From CAVQFO01 sp963711725 (GTDB taxonomy: Bacteria > Pseudomonadota > Gammaproteobacteria > Nitrococcales > Aquisalimonadaceae), in contig CAVQFO010000018.1 in the NCBI GenBank assembly GCA_963711725.1, positions 124,001-188,000 on the forward strand: a stretch of 64,000 bases of DNA. The letters are read 5' to 3'. The position numbers and the translations under genes were made by a program. This document shows, in pieces, positions 26,553 to 35,500 of the stretch. Position 1 is the first letter of the stretch. The number at the start of each line of letters is the position of its first letter. The notes beneath the pieces were generated by a model, which was given only the letters and a program-made list of their open reading frames with translations, was not told the DNA's origin and did not search any database.

Positions 26553-29500
26553 ATGAGCGGCTCGTTCGTCCATCTTCATTGTCATACCGAATATTCCCTG
26601 GTTGATGGCATCGTGCGCATCAAGCCACTGGTCGGTGCGGTGGGCGAGGCCGGGATGCCCGCCGTGGCCGTGACCGACCAGGGCAATCTTTTCGCGATGG
26701 TGAAGTTTTACCGGGCGGCAATCGGCAAAGGGATCAAACCCATTGTCGGCGCGGACCTGTGGGTGGAAGACCCCGATGCGCCGGAAGGCCGTTCGCGCCT
26801 GATCCTGCTGTGCCGCAACGCCCGAGGCTATCGTTGCCTGACGCGCTTGATCAGCCGGTCCTACATGGAAGGCCAGCACGGCGAGACCCCCGTGGTCGCG
26901 CGCGCCTGGGTGGAGGAAGACCACGAAGGCATGATCGCCTTGTCCGGCGGGGCCGAGGGGGAGGTGGGGCGCGCCCTGTTGGCGGGCGACACCGAGGCGG
27001 CCGCCCGCAAGTTGGAATTCTGGACCGGGCTTTTCCCCGAGAGCTACTACCTGGAACTGCACCGCACCGGCCGCGCGGGCGACGAAGAACACCTCCATGC
27101 GGCGGTCGCGCTTTCCGAGGAAGCATCGGTGCCCGTGGTGGCCACCAATGCAGTGCGCTTCATCAAGGCCGATGACTTCGAGGCCCACGAGGCGCGGGTG
27201 TGCATCTTCGAGGGGCGAACCCTGGACGATTCCCGCCGGCCGCGGAACCACACCCGCGAGCAGTATCTGCGCACAGCCGAGGAAATGGCGGAGCTCTTCT
27301 CCGATCTGCCGGAAGCGATTGAAAATACGGTGGAGATTGCCCGGCGTTGCAACCTCGAGCTCACCCTGGGCGAAAACTTCCTTCCGGACTTCCCCATCCC
27401 CGAGGGGATGACCATCGACGAGTACCTGAGCGAGCGGTCTCGCGAGGGGCTGGAGCGGCGGCTGGAAGTGCTGCTGGAAGGGGAGGCGGAGCCCGAGGCC
27501 AAGCGCAAGTACTACTACGAACGCCTGGATCGGGAGCTGGGTGTGATCGTCCAGATGGGCTTCCCCGGCTACTTCCTGATCGTGGCCGATTTCATCGAGT
27601 GGGCCAAGGAACATGACATTCCCGTGGGCCCGGGGCGCGGCTCCGGCGCGGGTTCGCTGGTGGCCTACGCGTTGGGGATCACGGACCTGGACCCCCTGCG
27701 GTACGATCTGCTGTTCGAGCGATTCCTCAATCCGGAACGCGTATCCATGCCCGACTTCGATGTCGATTTCTGCATGGAGAAGCGCGACCGCGTGATCGAC
27801 TACGTGGCCCAGCGCTACGGACGGGAAAAGGTCTCCCAAATCGCGACTCACGGCACCATGGCCGCCCGCGCCGTGGTGCGCGACGTGGGCCGCGTTCTGG
27901 GGCATCCCTATGGCTTCGTCGACCGGATCGCCAAGCTGATTCCGTTCGAAATCGGCATGACGCTGGACAAGGCGCTGGAACAGGAGGAGGAACTCCGGGA
28001 TCTCTATCAGCGCGACGAGGAAGTCAGCACGCTGCTGGATCTGGCGCAGAAGCTCGAAGGCCTGGCGCGTAACGTGGGCAAACACGCGGGCGGCGTGGTA
28101 ATCGCGCCCACGGACCTTACCGACTTCGCCCCGCTGTACTGCGAACCGGGGGGCAGTTCCCCGGCCACCCAGTACGACAAGGACGACGTGGAGGCGGTCG
28201 GCCTGGTCAAGTTCGACTTTCTGGGTCTGCGCACGCTCACGATCATCGATTGGACCGTCAAGGCGGTGAACAAGCTGCGGGCCGAATCCGGCGAAGCACC
28301 CCTGGACATCACGCGGATCCCCTTGGACGACACGGCTTCCTTCGGCCTGCTCAAGGCCTGCGCCACCACTGCCGTATTCCAGCTGGAATCCCGTGGCATG
28401 AAGGATCTCATCAAGAGGCTTCAGCCGGACAGTTTCGAGGATATTGTCGCCTTGGTGGCACTGTTCCGTCCCGGGCCGCTGCAGTCGGGCATGGTGGAAG
28501 ACTTCATCGACCGAAAACACGGTCGGGCCAAGGTGGCCTACCCGACGCCGGAGCTCCATCATCCGGATCTGGAGCCCATCCTGAAGCCCACCTATGGCGT
28601 GATCCTGTACCAGGAGCAGGTCATGCAGATCGCCCAGAGCCTGGCGGGCTACAGCCTTGGCGGTGCCGATCTGCTGCGCCGGGCGATGGGCAAGAAGAAA
28701 GCCGAGGAAATGGCCAAGCAGCGCCAAATCTTCCTGGAGGGGGCCACGGCCAACGGTCTGAGCGAGGAGCACGCCGGCGGCATCTTCGACTTGATGGAAA
28801 AGTTTGCGGGCTACGGCTTCAATAAGTCCCATTCCGCCGCCTACGCGCTGCTGTCCTATCAAACCGCCTGGCTCAAGGCCCACTATCCGGCGCCGTTCAT
28901 GGCCGCGGTGCTCTCCTCGGACATGGACCACACCGACAAAGTCGTCACCTTGATCGACGAATGCCGGGAGATGGGGCTTCGGGTGCTGCCGCCGGATATA
29001 AACCGATCCAATTACGCCTTCCGCGCCGGCGACGAGAAGACCGTGGTCTACGGCATCGGGGCGGTCAAGGGCGTGGGGCGCTCGGCTATCGACGCCATGG
29101 TGGAGGAACGCGACGCCAACGGCCCCTACAAGGACATCTACGATCTCTGTCGGCGGGTGGATCTGCGTCGGGTCAACAAGCGCGTGCTGGAGGCGCTGAT
29201 CCGCTCCGGTTGCCTGGATAGCATCGGCGTCAATCGGGCGACGTTGATGTCGCGGATTCCCGATGCCCTGAAGGCGGCGGAGCAGAGCAGCCGCAACGCC
29301 GAAGTCGGTCAGGAAGATCTGTTCGGCTTGGCCGCGCCGGGCGAGGCAGTCGCCGAAGGCGAGCCGGTGGACGCCGCGGTGCTGCCTGAATGGGAGGATG
29401 AGGAGCGCCTCAACGCCGAAAAGGAAACCTTGGGCCTGTTCCTGACCGGGCATCCCATCGAACGCTACGAAGCCGAGCTCGCCAAGGTGGTGACCGGCCG

Positions 29501-30065
29501 CCTCAACGATCTGTCCTCGGGCAGCGGCGGCGACCCGGGCGGCGGACGCCGCGGCGAACGCCCTGTGGTAGCCGCCGGCCTTGTGATGGCGCTGCGGGTT
29601 CGCAACACTCAATCGGGTAACCGGATCGCCATTCTCACGCTGGACGACCGCACCGGCCGGATCGAGGTGGCGCTGTTCACCGAGGCCTACCGGAAATTCG
29701 GGCACATGCTCGCCAAGGACCAGTTGCTGGTGGTGGAGGGCGGCCTGGGATACGACGACTTCAGCGACGGTTGGCGCATCAACGCCGAGCGGGTCCTGGA
29801 TATCGGTGAAGTACGCGAGACCTTCGCCAAACGGGTGGTGTTGCAACTGGATCATCAGCGCGCCGGCAACGGCCTGGTGGAGGAACTCCAGCGTACGCTG
29901 ATGCCTTTCCGGGAAGGGCGCTGCCCCGTATGGCTGGAATATTGCGGCCCATCGGCCCGGGCCGTGATGCGATTCGGAGACGATTGGCGCGTGCGGCCCA
30001 CTGATGAGTTGATCAAGCGCCTGGGCGGGCTGGCCGGCGACCAGCAGGTACGGGTTGAGTACTGA
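26553..30065 (+). CDS. dnaE: DNA polymerase III subunit alpha
   Basis: Catalytic subunit of the replicative polymerase. The 1,170-residue protein has the N-terminal PHP domain (FVHLHCHTEYSLVDG), the C-family polymerase palm with the catalytic Asp residues (PDFDVDFCM), the fingers, a helix-hairpin-helix domain, an OB domain (about residues 995-1075) and a C-terminal clamp/tau-binding region. I prefer ATG 26553 to GTG 26544 by similarity to other DnaE N termini. It ends the rpsB-to-dnaE gene run. A structured repeat element begins 43 bp after the stop. Confidence 0.98.
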   Translation: MSGSFVHLHCHTEYSLVDGIVRIKPLVGAVGEAGMPAVAVTDQGNLFAMVKFYRAAIGKGIKPIVGADLWVEDPDAPEGRSRLILLCRNARGYRCLTRLISRSYMEGQHGETPVVARAWVEEDHEGMIALSGGAEGEVGRALLAGDTEAAARKLEFWTGLFPESYYLELHRTGRAGDEEHLHAAVALSEEASVPVVATNAVRFIKADDFEAHEARVCIFEGRTLDDSRRPRNHTREQYLRTAEEMAELFSDLPEAIENTVEIARRCNLELTLGENFLPDFPIPEGMTIDEYLSERSREGLERRLEVLLEGEAEPEAKRKYYYERLDRELGVIVQMGFPGYFLIVADFIEWAKEHDIPVGPGRGSGAGSLVAYALGITDLDPLRYDLLFERFLNPERVSMPDFDVDFCMEKRDRVIDYVAQRYGREKVSQIATHGTMAARAVVRDVGRVLGHPYGFVDRIAKLIPFEIGMTLDKALEQEEELRDLYQRDEEVSTLLDLAQKLEGLARNVGKHAGGVVIAPTDLTDFAPLYCEPGGSSPATQYDKDDVEAVGLVKFDFLGLRTLTIIDWTVKAVNKLRAESGEAPLDITRIPLDDTASFGLLKACATTAVFQLESRGMKDLIKRLQPDSFEDIVALVALFRPGPLQSGMVEDFIDRKHGRAKVAYPTPELHHPDLEPILKPTYGVILYQEQVMQIAQSLAGYSLGGADLLRRAMGKKKAEEMAKQRQIFLEGATANGLSEEHAGGIFDLMEKFAGYGFNKSHSAAYALLSYQTAWLKAHYPAPFMAAVLSSDMDHTDKVVTLIDECREMGLRVLPPDINRSNYAFRAGDEKTVVYGIGAVKGVGRSAIDAMVEERDANGPYKDIYDLCRRVDLRRVNKRVLEALIRSGCLDSIGVNRATLMSRIPDALKAAEQSSRNAEVGQEDLFGLAAPGEAVAEGEPVDAAVLPEWEDEERLNAEKETLGLFLTGHPIERYEAELAKVVTGRLNDLSSGSGGDPGGGRRGERPVVAAGLVMALRVRNTQSGNRIAILTLDDRTGRIEVALFTEAYRKFGHMLAKDQLLVVEGGLGYDDFSDGWRINAERVLDIGEVRETFAKRVVLQLDHQRAGNGLVEELQRTLMPFREGRCPVWLEYCGPSARAVMRFGDDWRVRPTDELIKRLGGLAGDQQVRVEY

Positions 30066-30107
30066 CAAGCGGGCGCAACCTTCTTGTCATCACGCCGCGG
30101 AGTGGCT

Positions 30108-30373
30108 AGTGTAGTGCCTCGCGTTATTTGGCCCTTATAGCGGTTTTCCAGGCGGTTAGCTGCTAGGCGCGGTTGCGCAGGCCTAGCCGGGCTAGGTCAA
30201 GCAAGCGCAACACCGCAGATGGCCGCCTGGAAAACCGCCCGAAGGGAGCCCCGCACAGGCGCCATTGGGTGTTGGCGCCCTTGCCAAGGGCTCGGCCATT
30301 GCCGGCGGCCGCCGCCTTGCACTGGCGCCTGTGCGGGGCTCTATAAGTGCCAAATAATACGACGCACTACACT
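30108..30373. repeat. Structured palindromic element A (two-arm, 266 bp)
   Basis: Non-coding element between dnaE and accA. Terminal inverted repeats of 32 bp with about 4 mismatches (30108-30139 and 30342-30373) start AGTG and end CACT. Inside are two hairpin arms. Arm 1, 30140-30238, has a perfect 16 bp stem (30140-30155 with 30223-30238). Arm 2, 30246-30341, has a perfect 19 bp stem (30246-30264 with 30323-30341). A 7 nt linker separates them, so the whole can form a four-way junction. The arm interiors share a core, inverted in arm 2. Element B at 46020-46284 has the same geometry with different stems. No transposase or gene is inside. Confidence 0.88.
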
Positions 30374-30384
30374 GGTGTAGTGCG
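30363..30384. repeat. Perfect 10 bp hairpin at the edge of element A
   Basis: The right terminal sequence (30363-30372) is followed after TG by its exact reverse complement (30375-30384), so the GTGTAGTGCG end sequence occurs a third time just outside the element. It may be a remnant of a second end, or an extrusion or termination hairpin. There is no T-tract. Confidence 0.6.
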
Positions 30385-30507
30385 CCGCAAGTGATGGCCC
30401 GTTCAGCGCCGGTGGCGCGAAGCACGGGCGAGTCTCGTGATGCCGAATAATGGAGCCGCGCCCGTCCCGAACCGGCGCAATGGGCTACGCTTTACTGGAT
30501 GGAATCG

Positions 30508-31464
30508 ATGGACCTGAACTTTCTGGAATTCGAACGTCCCATTGCCGAACTGGAGGCCAAGATCGAGGAGCTCCGGTATGTGGGTAATGACAACGAGCTC
30601 AATATCAGCGAAGAGATCCATCGCCTGCAGGCGAAGAGCCGGACGTTGACCGAACAGATCTTCTCTTCGCTCAGTTCCTGGCAGATTTCGCAGTTGGCGC
30701 GTCATCCGCAGCGCCCCTATACCCTGGATTACATTGGCCGCATCTTCACGGAGTTCGAGGAGTTGCACGGCGATCGCAGCTTCGCCGACGATCCGGCTCT
30801 GGTGGGCGGCGTCGCCCGCCTGAACGGCCGGCCGGTCATGGTGATCGGCCAGCAGAAGGGGCGGGACACCAAGGAAAAGCTGTACCGCAATTTCGGGATG
30901 CCCCGGCCGGAAGGCTACCGCAAGGCCATGCGCCTGATGCAAACCGCCGAACGTTTCAAGCTGCCGGTGTTCACGTTCATCGACACGCCCGGGGCGTATC
31001 CGGGTGTGGGCGCCGAGGAGCGTGGCCAGAGCGAGGCCATCGCCCGCAATCTGTTCGTCATGTCGAGGCTGCGCACGCCGGTGATCTGCACCGTGATCGG
31101 CGAAGGTGGTTCCGGCGGCGCGCTGGCCATCGGCGTTGGCGACCGGGTGTACATGCTCAGCTACAGCACTTACTCCGTGATTTCTCCCGAAGGCTGCGCC
31201 TCCATCCTCTGGAAGAGCGCGGAGAAGGCCCAGGATGCCGCGGAAGCCATGGGTATTACCGCCGAGCGCCTGAAGGAGCTGGGCCTGATCGACGCCATCG
31301 TGGAAGAGCCCCTGGGCGGCGCCCACCGCGACCCCGAGTTGGCGGCGGAACGCCTCAAGCTCAAATTCCTTGAGGACTTGTCCGTTCTCGATTCCCTGTC
31401 CGTGGACCAGTTGCTGGAGCAGCGTTATCAGCGACTGATGGATTACGGCAACTTCCGGGAATAG
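30508..31464 (+). CDS. accA: Acetyl-CoA carboxylase carboxyltransferase subunit alpha
   Basis: Alpha half of the carboxyltransferase that makes malonyl-CoA with AccD and the biotin carrier. The protein begins MDLNFLEFERPIAELEAKIEEL, like E. coli AccA. An in-frame ATG three codons upstream (30499) is possible. Crotonase-like carboxyltransferase motifs are clear: GRDTKEKLYRNFGMPRPEGY, FIDTPGAYPGVGAEERGQ, and the GEGGSGGALAIGVGD oxyanion region. The length of 318-321 aa is normal. The region between element A and this gene (30374-30507) has no further feature I can support, so the accA promoter is unassigned. Confidence 0.98.
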   Translation: MDLNFLEFERPIAELEAKIEELRYVGNDNELNISEEIHRLQAKSRTLTEQIFSSLSSWQISQLARHPQRPYTLDYIGRIFTEFEELHGDRSFADDPALVGGVARLNGRPVMVIGQQKGRDTKEKLYRNFGMPRPEGYRKAMRLMQTAERFKLPVFTFIDTPGAYPGVGAEERGQSEAIARNLFVMSRLRTPVICTVIGEGGSGGALAIGVGDRVYMLSYSTYSVISPEGCASILWKSAEKAQDAAEAMGITAERLKELGLIDAIVEEPLGGAHRDPELAAERLKLKFLEDLSVLDSLSVDQLLEQRYQRLMDYGNFRE

Positions 31465-31494
31465 AGGCCTCGCCCGGCCATGTAGAGGCGCACC

Positions 31495-32811
31495 ATGTCC
31501 GGGACCGTCTTCGAGCCCGAATCCCTGCTCATCGCGTTGAAGCCCTGGCGGGCGGCGCCCGCCTGCTGGGTGGCCTATAGCGGCGGCCTGGATTCCCACG
31601 TTCTTCTCCACGCGTTGGCCGGGCTGCGGGATGCACTTCCGATGCCGCTGCGGGCGGTGCATGTGCACCACGGGCTGCAGCCTGCTGCCGACGCCTGGAC
31701 GGCCCATTGCCAGGCCGTGTGCGATGCCTTGGCGGTTCCGCTGCGTCAGGAGGCGGTAACCGTGGACTCTACCCAGGGAGCAAGCCTGGAGGAGTCGGCA
31801 CGGGACGCGCGCTACCAGGCGTTCGACCGTTGCCTGGAGACCGGCGCACTGCTGCTGACGGCCCATCACCGGGACGATCAGATCGAAACGGTTCTGCAGC
31901 GTCTGTTCCGGGGCAGCGGTCCCAAGGGCCTTGCGGGGATGGCGGCGGCCCGGCCCCTGGGCGCGGGGCACGTGCTGCGTCCCTTGCTGGAAGTGCCCAG
32001 GGAACAGTTGGAGGCCTATGCGAGGGAACACGGCCTGGAGTGGGTCGAAGACCCCAGCAATGCCGATCGCCGCCACGACCGCAACTATATCCGCCACGAG
32101 ATTCTTTCCCGGGTTCGCCAGCGATGGCCCGGCGTGGACTCGGCCATTGCGCGCTCGGCCAGCCACTGCGGGGAGGCGGCCAATGAATTGGATGCGCTGG
32201 CCCGAGCGGATTTGGCGTCGGTCGCGGACGGGGAATGGCTGCGGGCGGACGTCCTGGCCTCTCTTGACGCCGGTCGGCGCGCTCATGTCGTGCGCCTCTG
32301 GCTCAACGACCGTGGGCTGCGACCGCCCAACGAGGCCCGCTTGCGTGCCGGGCTGGATGCGCTGGTATCGGCGGAACAGGATCGACGACCGGAGCTGGCA
32401 TGGCCGGAAGGCCTGGTCCGTCGCTACCGGGGGAGGCTTGTTGCGGCGGCGCCGCCCGGGGAGCGCCCCACTCCGCAACCGACGGTGTGGAATCTGGGCG
32501 CGCCGCTGACCGTGCCCGGTTCCGGTCTGCTTTGGTGTGAATCCGGTAGCGGGGGATTGGACGCCGCGGCGGTGGCGCGAGGGGTGGAGGTGCGCTTCCG
32601 CCAGGGCGGCGAACGCTGCATGGTTCAGGGTTCGACGCATCACCGGTCGGTCAAGCAGCTGTTGCAGGAGGCGGGTATCCCACCGTGGCAGCGTGCGGTC
32701 ATTCCCCTGCTCTATGTGGACGGGCGGTTGGCGGCGATTCCCGGTGTGTGCATCTGCGAAGGATTCCAGGCCCGCGGGGAGGGCTTGGTGCCGCACTGGC
32801 GGGAGCGGTGA
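31495..32811 (+). CDS. tilS: tRNA(Ile)-lysidine synthase
   Basis: Converts the wobble C of the CAU anticodon of tRNA-Ile2 to lysidine using ATP and lysine, so that it reads AUA instead of AUG. The 438-residue protein has the PP-loop SGGLDS at about residues 25-30, the TAHHRDDQIETVLQRLFRGSG segment, a central linker helical domain, and a C-terminal TilS domain (about 355-435) ending QGEGLVPHWRE-like. The 31 bp gap after accA suggests co-transcription. Downstream the 104 bp before pyrG may hold a weak promoter. Confidence 0.95.
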   Translation: MSGTVFEPESLLIALKPWRAAPACWVAYSGGLDSHVLLHALAGLRDALPMPLRAVHVHHGLQPAADAWTAHCQAVCDALAVPLRQEAVTVDSTQGASLEESARDARYQAFDRCLETGALLLTAHHRDDQIETVLQRLFRGSGPKGLAGMAAARPLGAGHVLRPLLEVPREQLEAYAREHGLEWVEDPSNADRRHDRNYIRHEILSRVRQRWPGVDSAIARSASHCGEAANELDALARADLASVADGEWLRADVLASLDAGRRAHVVRLWLNDRGLRPPNEARLRAGLDALVSAEQDRRPELAWPEGLVRRYRGRLVAAAPPGERPTPQPTVWNLGAPLTVPGSGLLWCESGSGGLDAAAVARGVEVRFRQGGERCMVQGSTHHRSVKQLLQEAGIPPWQRAVIPLLYVDGRLAAIPGVCICEGFQARGEGLVPHWRER

Positions 32812-32915
32812 TTCGGGTCTTTCAGATTGTGAACCCCGGACCATTCTGTTAACTTTGAGCCCCGTCCCGAGTGCCGCTCCGGCTCCACTTCTAACGCGTC
32901 GATAAGTACGTTTTT

Positions 32916-34568
32916 ATGACCCGATATATCTTCATTACAGGCGGTGTTGTGTCCTCGTTGGGCAAGGGCATCGCCTCGGCCTCTCTTGCCAGCATTCTTC
33001 AGGCCCGCGGCCTTCGGGTGACGCTGATCAAGCTGGATCCCTATATCAACGTGGATCCGGGCACCATGAGTCCCTTCCAGCACGGCGAGGTGTTCGTCAC
33101 CGAGGATGGCGCGGAAACGGACCTGGATCTGGGCCACTACGAGCGTTTTGTCCGAATCAGGACGACGCGAGCCAACAACTACACGACCGGCCGGATCTAC
33201 GAGAACGTGATCCGCAAGGAGCGTCGAGGCGAGTACCTCGGCGGCACCGTGCAGGTCATTCCGCACATCACCGACGAGATCAAGCGCTGCATTGAGGCCG
33301 GCGCCGACGATGCCGAGGTGGCGCTGGTCGAGATCGGCGGCACGGTGGGCGATATCGAGTCGCTGCCGTTTCTGGAAGCCATTCGCCAGATGGGCACGGA
33401 ATACAAGGGCCGTTGCCTGTTCCTGCACCTGACGCTGGTTCCGTTCATCGGTCCGGCGGGCGAAATGAAGACCAAGCCCACCCAGCACTCCGTCAAGGAG
33501 TTGCGTTCCATCGGTATCCAACCGGATATTCTGCTCTGCCGCGCGACCCGGCCCATTCCGGACGACGAGCGCCGCAAGATTGCGCTGTTCACCAACGTGG
33601 ACAGCGAGGCGGTGATTTCCGCGCTGGATGTGGACGATATCTACAAGATTCCCCTGGTTTACCACAGCCAGGGCCTGGATCAGATCGTGGCCGACCGGCT
33701 CAGCCTCGAGCTGCCGCCGGCGGACCTGTCCGACTGGCAGGCGGTGGTGGACGCCCGCAACCGGCTGGACGGCGAAGTCACCATCGCCATGGTGGGCAAG
33801 TACGTCAACCTGGCCGATGCTTACAAGTCGCTGAGCGAGGCCTTGACCCACGCGGGGCTGCACACCCTGACCAAGGTCAACATCCGCTACGTGGATTCCG
33901 AAGAGATCGAGCGTACCGGTACCGGGCCGCTTGAGGATGTGGACGCCATCCTGGTGCCCGGCGGTTTCGGCGAGCGCGGGGTGGAAGGCAAGATTGCCAC
34001 CGCCCGCTACGCCCGTGAAAACAGGATCCCCTACCTGGGAATCTGTCTTGGCATGCAGGTGGCCGTGGTGGAATTCGCCCGCGACGTGGCGGGCCTGGCC
34101 GGGGCCCACAGCACGGAGTTCGATCTGACGACGCCGCATCCGGTGATTGGCCTGATTACCGAATGGATGAATCAGGACGGCAGCGTCGAGCGCCGCAGCG
34201 CCGAGTCCGACCTGGGGGGCACCATGCGCCTGGGTGGCCAGGAATGCCATATTGAACCCGGCACACTTGCCCACAAGGTGTATGGCAGCGACAGCATCGT
34301 GGAGCGCCACCGGCATCGCTATGAATTCAACAATCAGTACCTGGATGCACTCAAGGCGGCCGGCCTGAAGGTTTCGGGCATGTCCGCGGACGGCAGTCTG
34401 GTCGAGATGGTGGAGCTGCCGGATCATCCGTGGTTTCTCGGGTGCCAGTTCCATCCTGAATTCACGTCCACGCCCCGCGACGGCCACCCGTTGTTCAGCG
34501 GCTTCATCATGGCCGCACGGGCGCACAAGGCCGAGCAAGAGGGCGGTGGCGCCAAGGCAGAGGCATAA
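32916..34568 (+). CDS. pyrG: CTP synthase
   Basis: Aminates UTP to CTP using glutamine and ATP. The 550-residue protein has an N-terminal synthetase domain (MTRYIFITGGVVSSLGKGI, P-loop and GVVSSLGKG) and a C-terminal class I glutamine amidotransferase domain. The nucleophile Cys is in YLGICLGMQVAVVEF and the His/Glu pair in CQFHPEFTS. The length is standard. Only 3 bp separate its stop from kdsA, and pyrG-kdsA-eno is a classic gammaproteobacterial order. Confidence 0.98.
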   Translation: MTRYIFITGGVVSSLGKGIASASLASILQARGLRVTLIKLDPYINVDPGTMSPFQHGEVFVTEDGAETDLDLGHYERFVRIRTTRANNYTTGRIYENVIRKERRGEYLGGTVQVIPHITDEIKRCIEAGADDAEVALVEIGGTVGDIESLPFLEAIRQMGTEYKGRCLFLHLTLVPFIGPAGEMKTKPTQHSVKELRSIGIQPDILLCRATRPIPDDERRKIALFTNVDSEAVISALDVDDIYKIPLVYHSQGLDQIVADRLSLELPPADLSDWQAVVDARNRLDGEVTIAMVGKYVNLADAYKSLSEALTHAGLHTLTKVNIRYVDSEEIERTGTGPLEDVDAILVPGGFGERGVEGKIATARYARENRIPYLGICLGMQVAVVEFARDVAGLAGAHSTEFDLTTPHPVIGLITEWMNQDGSVERRSAESDLGGTMRLGGQECHIEPGTLAHKVYGSDSIVERHRHRYEFNNQYLDALKAAGLKVSGMSADGSLVEMVELPDHPWFLGCQFHPEFTSTPRDGHPLFSGFIMAARAHKAEQEGGGAKAEA

Positions 34569-34571
34569 GCC

Positions 34572-35414
34572 ATGGCCGACATCGAATTGTGTGGTTTCAA
34601 GGCCGGCCTGGACCGGCCCTTTTTCCTGATCGCGGGCCCTTGCGTAATCGAATCCGAGCAACTGGCGCTGGACACGGCTGCCGAGCTCAAGGAGATCTGC
34701 GCAAGCCTGGAAATTCCCTTCATCTACAAGTCCTCGTTCGACAAGGCGAATCGCTCTTCCCACCAGAGTTTCCGGGGGCCCGGAATGGAAGACGGTCTCC
34801 GCATCCTGGAGACGGTGCGTGACAAGGTTGGCGTGCCGGTGCTCACCGACGTACACGAAGACACGCCGCTGGACGAAGTCGCTGCGGTGGTGGACGTCTT
34901 GCAGACGCCCGCGTTCCTGTGCCGGCAGACCAATTACATCCAGCGGGTCGCCGCCCAGGGCAAACCGGTCAATATCAAGAAGGGCCAGTTTCTCGCCCCC
35001 TGGGACATGAAGAACGTGGTGGACAAGGCGCGGGCCGCGGGCAACGAGCAGATCATGGTCTGCGAACGCGGGGTTTCCTTCGGTTACAACAACCTGATAT
35101 CCGATATGCGCTCGCTGGCGGTGATGCGCGACACGGGTTGCCCGGTGGTGTTCGACGCGACCCATTCCGTCCAGCTCCCGGGCGGCCAGGGCACTGCTTC
35201 CGGTGGTCAGCGGGAATTTGTTCCGGTACTGGCGCGGGCGGCGGTCGCCGCCGGCGTGGCGGGGCTGTTCATGGAAACCCATCCGCAGCCGGAAAAGGCG
35301 CTCAGCGACGGCCCCAATGCGTGGCCGCTGCCGCGTATGGCGGCGTTGCTCCGCACCCTCAAAGCCCTGGACGCGCAGGTCAAGGCAGATGGTTTCCTGG
35401 AAATGGCCCTTTAG
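34572..35414 (+). CDS. kdsA: 3-deoxy-8-phosphooctulonate synthase, class II (metal-dependent) type
   Basis: Condenses PEP with arabinose 5-phosphate to make KDO 8-phosphate for the lipopolysaccharide inner core. The 280-residue protein has the TIM-barrel motifs KSSFDKANRSS, FRGPGMEDGL, LCRQTNYI, NIKKGQFLAPWD and DATHSVQLPGG. The residue that distinguishes the classes is Cys24 in IAGPCVIES; E. coli and Pseudomonas enzymes have Asn in the corresponding GGMN motif and need no metal. APWDMKN and VQLPGG also resemble the Aquifex metal enzyme. The class call is from remembered family alignments. Confidence 0.97.
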   Translation: MADIELCGFKAGLDRPFFLIAGPCVIESEQLALDTAAELKEICASLEIPFIYKSSFDKANRSSHQSFRGPGMEDGLRILETVRDKVGVPVLTDVHEDTPLDEVAAVVDVLQTPAFLCRQTNYIQRVAAQGKPVNIKKGQFLAPWDMKNVVDKARAAGNEQIMVCERGVSFGYNNLISDMRSLAVMRDTGCPVVFDATHSVQLPGGQGTASGGQREFVPVLARAAVAAGVAGLFMETHPQPEKALSDGPNAWPLPRMAALLRTLKALDAQVKADGFLEMAL

Positions 35415-35500
35415 ACACCGGATACCGCGCCGGTTCGCGAGGATTGTTAAGAAATGCTTGTAATTGACGGTTTTTACTAAGGATAGGGACAGACTCGAAG

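Noticed and set aside
26487..30068. 1,193-codon open frame antisense to dnaE
   Set aside because: High GC at third codon positions leaves the opposite frame open. It has no homology or ribosome site and exactly shadows dnaE. The same applies to long antisense frames opposite dapB/dnaJ, dapE, glnD, bamA, tilS, pyrG, eno, recJ and pepN.
30108..30373. Element A as an insertion sequence or MITE
   Set aside because: Terminal inverted repeats are present, but there is no transposase, no clear target-site duplication, and internal arms are conserved in structure rather than sequence. Kept as a structured repeat instead.
30192..30425. Minus-strand frame of 77 codons across element A
   Set aside because: It falls entirely on paired arms of the repeat, is not in the phase of the element B peptides, and shows no coding signature.
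32812..32915. Promoter before pyrG (TTGTGA, 17 bp, TAACTT)
   Set aside because: Spacing is right but the -10 box matches poorly. Listed here rather than as a feature.
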